Assembly: GCF_004022215.1 (NCBI RefSeq)
Contig: NZ_SAUZ01000009.1
Location: 1 to 64,000, forward strand
Reading direction: 5' to 3'
Origin: Paenirhodobacter populi
GTDB lineage: Bacteria; Pseudomonadota; Alphaproteobacteria; Rhodobacterales; Rhodobacteraceae
DNA: 64,000 bases
The notes beneath the pieces are model-generated. The model was given only the letters and a program-made list of their open reading frames with translations, did not search any database and had not been told where the DNA came from. Position numbers and translations under genes: made by a program. Shown piece by piece: positions 61,890 through 64,000 of the stretch. Position 1 is the stretch's first letter. Each line of letters starts with the position of its first letter.

Positions 61890-63350
61890 ATGGCTGAATT
61901 CGATACGGTGATCCATTCCGGCACGATCGTGACCTCGGAAGGCAGTTTCGCGGGCGATCTTGCCATCCGCGACGGGCGCATCGCCGCCATCGGCGAAAAG
62001 ATCGCCGGCGGCGCGCAGCGGATCGACGCGGGCGGGCGGCTGGTCCTGCCCGGCGGGATCGAGAGCCATTGCCACATCGCGCAGGAAAGCTCCTCGGGGA
62101 TCATGACGGCGGACGACTACCGCAGTGGCTCGGTCTCGGCGGCTTTCGGCGGCAATTCGAGCTTCATCCCCTTCGCCGCGCAGCATCGCGGGCAGAGCAT
62201 CCGCCATGTGCTCGACACCTACGGGGAACGCGCGAAATCCTCGGTCATCGACTATGGCTGGCATCTGATCGTCTCGGACCCGAGCGACGAGGTGCTGACC
62301 AAGGGCCTGCCCGAGGCCTTCGAGGCGGGCGTGACCTCGTTCAAGGTTTTCACCACCTATGATCTGCTGAACCTCGGCGATGCCGAGATGCTCAGGATCC
62401 TGTCGGTCGCAAAGAAATACGGCGCCATCACGATGGTGCATTCGGAAAACAACGCGATGATCAAGTGGATGAACGCGCGGCTGGCCGAGGATGGCCATAC
62501 CGCGCCGCGCTATCACGCGGTCTCGCGCCCCGAACTGGCCGAGGAAGAGGCGATCCACCGGATGATCTCTCTGGCCAAGCTGGTCGACGCGGCGTTGTTC
62601 GTGGTGCATGTCTCGACCCGCGGCGGGGCCGAGCTGGTCGCCCGCGCACGGGCCGAGGGGGCCAAGGTATTCGCCGAGACCTGCCCGCAATACCTGTCGC
62701 TGACCCGCGATGATCTGGACCGCCCCGGGCAGGAGGGCGCGGCCTATATCTGTTCCCCGCCGGTGCGCGACGCCGACACGCAGGAGGCGCTCTGGAGCCA
62801 TATCCGGCGCGGCACCTTTGACTGCATCACCTCGGACCATGCGCCCTACCGGATGGATGCGACCGGCAAGTTCGTGAACGGCGCCGATGCACCCTATACC
62901 AAGATGGGCTCGGGCATGCCGGGGATCGCGATGCGCCTGCCCTATCTGTTTTCCGAAGGGGTGGTGAAGGGGCGGATCACGCTGAACGATTTCGTGCGCT
63001 TCAGCGCGGCCAATCCGGCGCGGCTGTTCGGCATGACGCGCAAGGGGCGGCTGCATCCGGGGCTGGACGCCGATATTGCGATCTGGAATCCCGAACTGAC
63101 GAAGCGCGCCACGCTGGCCGACATGCACGACAACATGGACTACACGCCTTTCGAGGGGATGGAGATCACCGGCTGGCCCGAATCGGTGCTGACCCGGGGC
63201 GCATGGGTGATCCGCGACCGCGCGCTGGTGGCGCAGGAGGGACAGGGCCGGTTCGTCGCCCGCGCCCTGCCCGACCTTGGCGCGGCTCCGGGGTGGAATG
63301 CGATCGAAACCGATCCATCGCGCAATTTCGGCGCACGGATCCGCCCTTGA
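61890..63350 (+). CDS. Hydantoinase/dihydropyrimidinase
   Basis: 486 residues, cyclic amidohydrolase superfamily. Metal ligands are visible: His60 and His62 in GGIESHCHIA, the carboxylated Lys152 in SFKVFTTY, His184 in VHSENN, His240 in VHVSTRGG and Asp316 in TSDHAPY. Family members open hydantoins or dihydropyrimidines to N-carbamoyl amino acids. The first His-x-His is written HCH and not the more common HTH. It is encoded with a racemase and an N-carbamoyl hydrolase, so a hydantoin is the most likely substrate. The start ATG has GAGAGGAAAGG upstream. Confidence 0.93.
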   Translation: MAEFDTVIHSGTIVTSEGSFAGDLAIRDGRIAAIGEKIAGGAQRIDAGGRLVLPGGIESHCHIAQESSSGIMTADDYRSGSVSAAFGGNSSFIPFAAQHRGQSIRHVLDTYGERAKSSVIDYGWHLIVSDPSDEVLTKGLPEAFEAGVTSFKVFTTYDLLNLGDAEMLRILSVAKKYGAITMVHSENNAMIKWMNARLAEDGHTAPRYHAVSRPELAEEEAIHRMISLAKLVDAALFVVHVSTRGGAELVARARAEGAKVFAETCPQYLSLTRDDLDRPGQEGAAYICSPPVRDADTQEALWSHIRRGTFDCITSDHAPYRMDATGKFVNGADAPYTKMGSGMPGIAMRLPYLFSEGVVKGRITLNDFVRFSAANPARLFGMTRKGRLHPGLDADIAIWNPELTKRATLADMHDNMDYTPFEGMEITGWPESVLTRGAWVIRDRALVAQEGQGRFVARALPDLGAAPGWNAIETDPSRNFGARIRP

Positions 63351-63363
63351 GAGGAGGTCCGAC

Positions 63364-64000
63364 ATGCCCCGATTGCTGGTGATCAACCCGAATTCCAACA
63401 CCACCGTCACGGCGAACATCGATCGCGCGCTTGACCCATGGCGGGTGACGGGCGTGAAGATCGACTGCGTGACCAATGACGCAGGGCCGGACACGATCTC
63501 CAGCGACGAGGATGCGCAGCGCGCGGGCCGCGACGTCTGCGCCATCGCCGCAAAAGCGCGGGCGGATGCGATCCTCGTCGCCTGCTTCTCGGATCCGGGT
63601 GTCGACATGTTGCGCGGGCAGACCGCACGCCCGGTGTTCGGCATACAGGAATGCGCGATCCTGACGGCGCTTGCCCGCGCGCCGCGCTACGGGATCATCG
63701 CGCTGTCCGAACGCGCCGTGCCCCGGCACCGGGCGCGGATCGAAAAGCTTGGCCTGACGGAACGGTTCGCGGGCGAACTGGGCCTGTCGGGCTATTCGGC
63801 GCTGGCCGTCGGACAATCCGATGCCGCCTATGCCGAGACACGGACCGCGGCAGACCGATTGCGCGGCCTTGGCGCCGGGGCGGTCGTGCTGGGCTGCGCA
63901 GGCTTCGGCCCGAGACGCGCGGCGTTGGAAGCCGATCTCGGCATGCCGGTGATCGACCCCGTTCTTGCCGGGGCGGCCATCGCGGTCGGGGCGCTTCTGG
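63364..64000 (+). CDS. Hydantoin racemase (Asp/Glu/hydantoin racemase family), cut by the window edge
   Basis: 212 residues are visible, starting from the ATG 13 bases after the hydantoinase stop with GAGGAGG ahead. LLVINPNSNTTVT (4-16) is the family opening. Cys74 in VACFSDPG and Cys178 in VLGCAGFGP are the two catalytic cysteines. The usual length is about 240 residues, so about 25 or 30 remain outside. It interconverts D- and L-5-substituted hydantoins, letting the hydantoinase and the N-carbamoyl hydrolase use both forms. Confidence 0.92.
   Translation, partial: MPRLLVINPNSNTTVTANIDRALDPWRVTGVKIDCVTNDAGPDTISSDEDAQRAGRDVCAIAAKARADAILVACFSDPGVDMLRGQTARPVFGIQECAILTALARAPRYGIIALSERAVPRHRARIEKLGLTERFAGELGLSGYSALAVGQSDAAYAETRTAADRLRGLGAGAVVLGCAGFGPRRAALEADLGMPVIDPVLAGAAIAVGALL

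Noticed and set aside
59103-63644. A 1513-codon reverse-strand open frame across the hydantoin transporter and enzymes
   Set aside because: The opposite strand has four clear protein families with motifs in order; the reverse frame has no recognisable domain and crosses gene boundaries.
1-64000. Prophage, insertion sequence, integron or CRISPR array
   Set aside because: No transposase, integrase, phage structural gene, terminal repeat pair or regularly spaced repeat array was seen on either strand.

Overview
The window is G+C-rich DNA densely packed with genes. It looks like the chromosome (or a large chromid) of an alphaproteobacterium, most likely Rhodobacteraceae in or near Paracoccus. 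Four things point there: the strong G/C bias at third codon positions, which produces very long shadow ORFs; the many dedicated sugar, peptide and amino-acid ABC importers; a dispersed intergenic repeat at 24193-24262 of a kind I remember from that family; and the style of the ALDH, DUF2239 and NdvB proteins. No rRNA, tRNA, CRISPR array, insertion sequence or prophage was seen. The sequence is functional accessory and catabolic DNA, with a few decayed pieces.

Region 1 (1-12586) is a sugar or polyol catabolic locus. A leftward operon encodes a sugar-binding protein, a double-domain ATPase, a permease and an alpha-ketoglutarate semialdehyde dehydrogenase-type ALDH cut by the window edge. A second leftward operon encodes an ALDH, a xylulokinase-like FGGY kinase, a HAD phosphatase, an RpiR-type regulator and RpiA. 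A rightward operon encodes a FAH-fold sugar-acid dehydratase candidate, a 2-hydroxyacid dehydrogenase and an SDR. Four copies of one 17-bp operator (consensus ATGTAGTTWTRCTATAT) lie in front of these units, so the RpiR protein probably controls the whole locus. The cluster mixes a phosphorylating branch (kinase, RpiA) with a non-phosphorylating oxidative branch (FAH-type dehydratase, KGSADH).

Region 2 (12832-25810) holds a short AcoR-like activator with its acetaldehyde-type ALDH, a CPBP-like membrane protein, a DUF2239 protein behind a two-box operator, an HlyIII/PAQR membrane protein, a membrane PQQ glucose dehydrogenase, a TetR regulator, a YqjD/ElaB-like anchor, KatE catalase, a PHB-depolymerase-like esterase and a ribbon-helix-helix regulator behind a perfect 18-bp palindrome.

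Region 3 (25854-38452) is dominated by a 2816-residue NdvB/ChvB cyclic beta-1,2-glucan synthase. It is followed by two small or charged hypothetical proteins, a GlxA-type regulator divergent from a membrane-anchored DJ-1/PfpI protein, and an SRPBCC protein.

Region 4 (38523-48583) is a peptide or N-acyl-amino-acid module. A family 5 binding protein, two permeases and an M14 peptidase run leftward. A double ATPase and two M20 hydrolases run rightward.

Region 5 (48602-56520) contains a DUF1330 protein, an SRPBCC protein divergent from a LysR regulator, a decayed thiolase fragment fused to a decayed etfB fragment, and an operon of DUF1028, a polar amino-acid ABC importer with two binding proteins, and a NodB-fold hydrolase.

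Region 6 (56598-64000) is a hydantoin/cyclic-ureide locus. An N-carbamoyl-amino-acid hydrolase runs leftward. A peptide-type transporter, a hydantoinase/dihydropyrimidinase and a hydantoin racemase (cut by the right edge) run rightward. The first permease gene of that transporter carries an in-frame TAG at codon 49.
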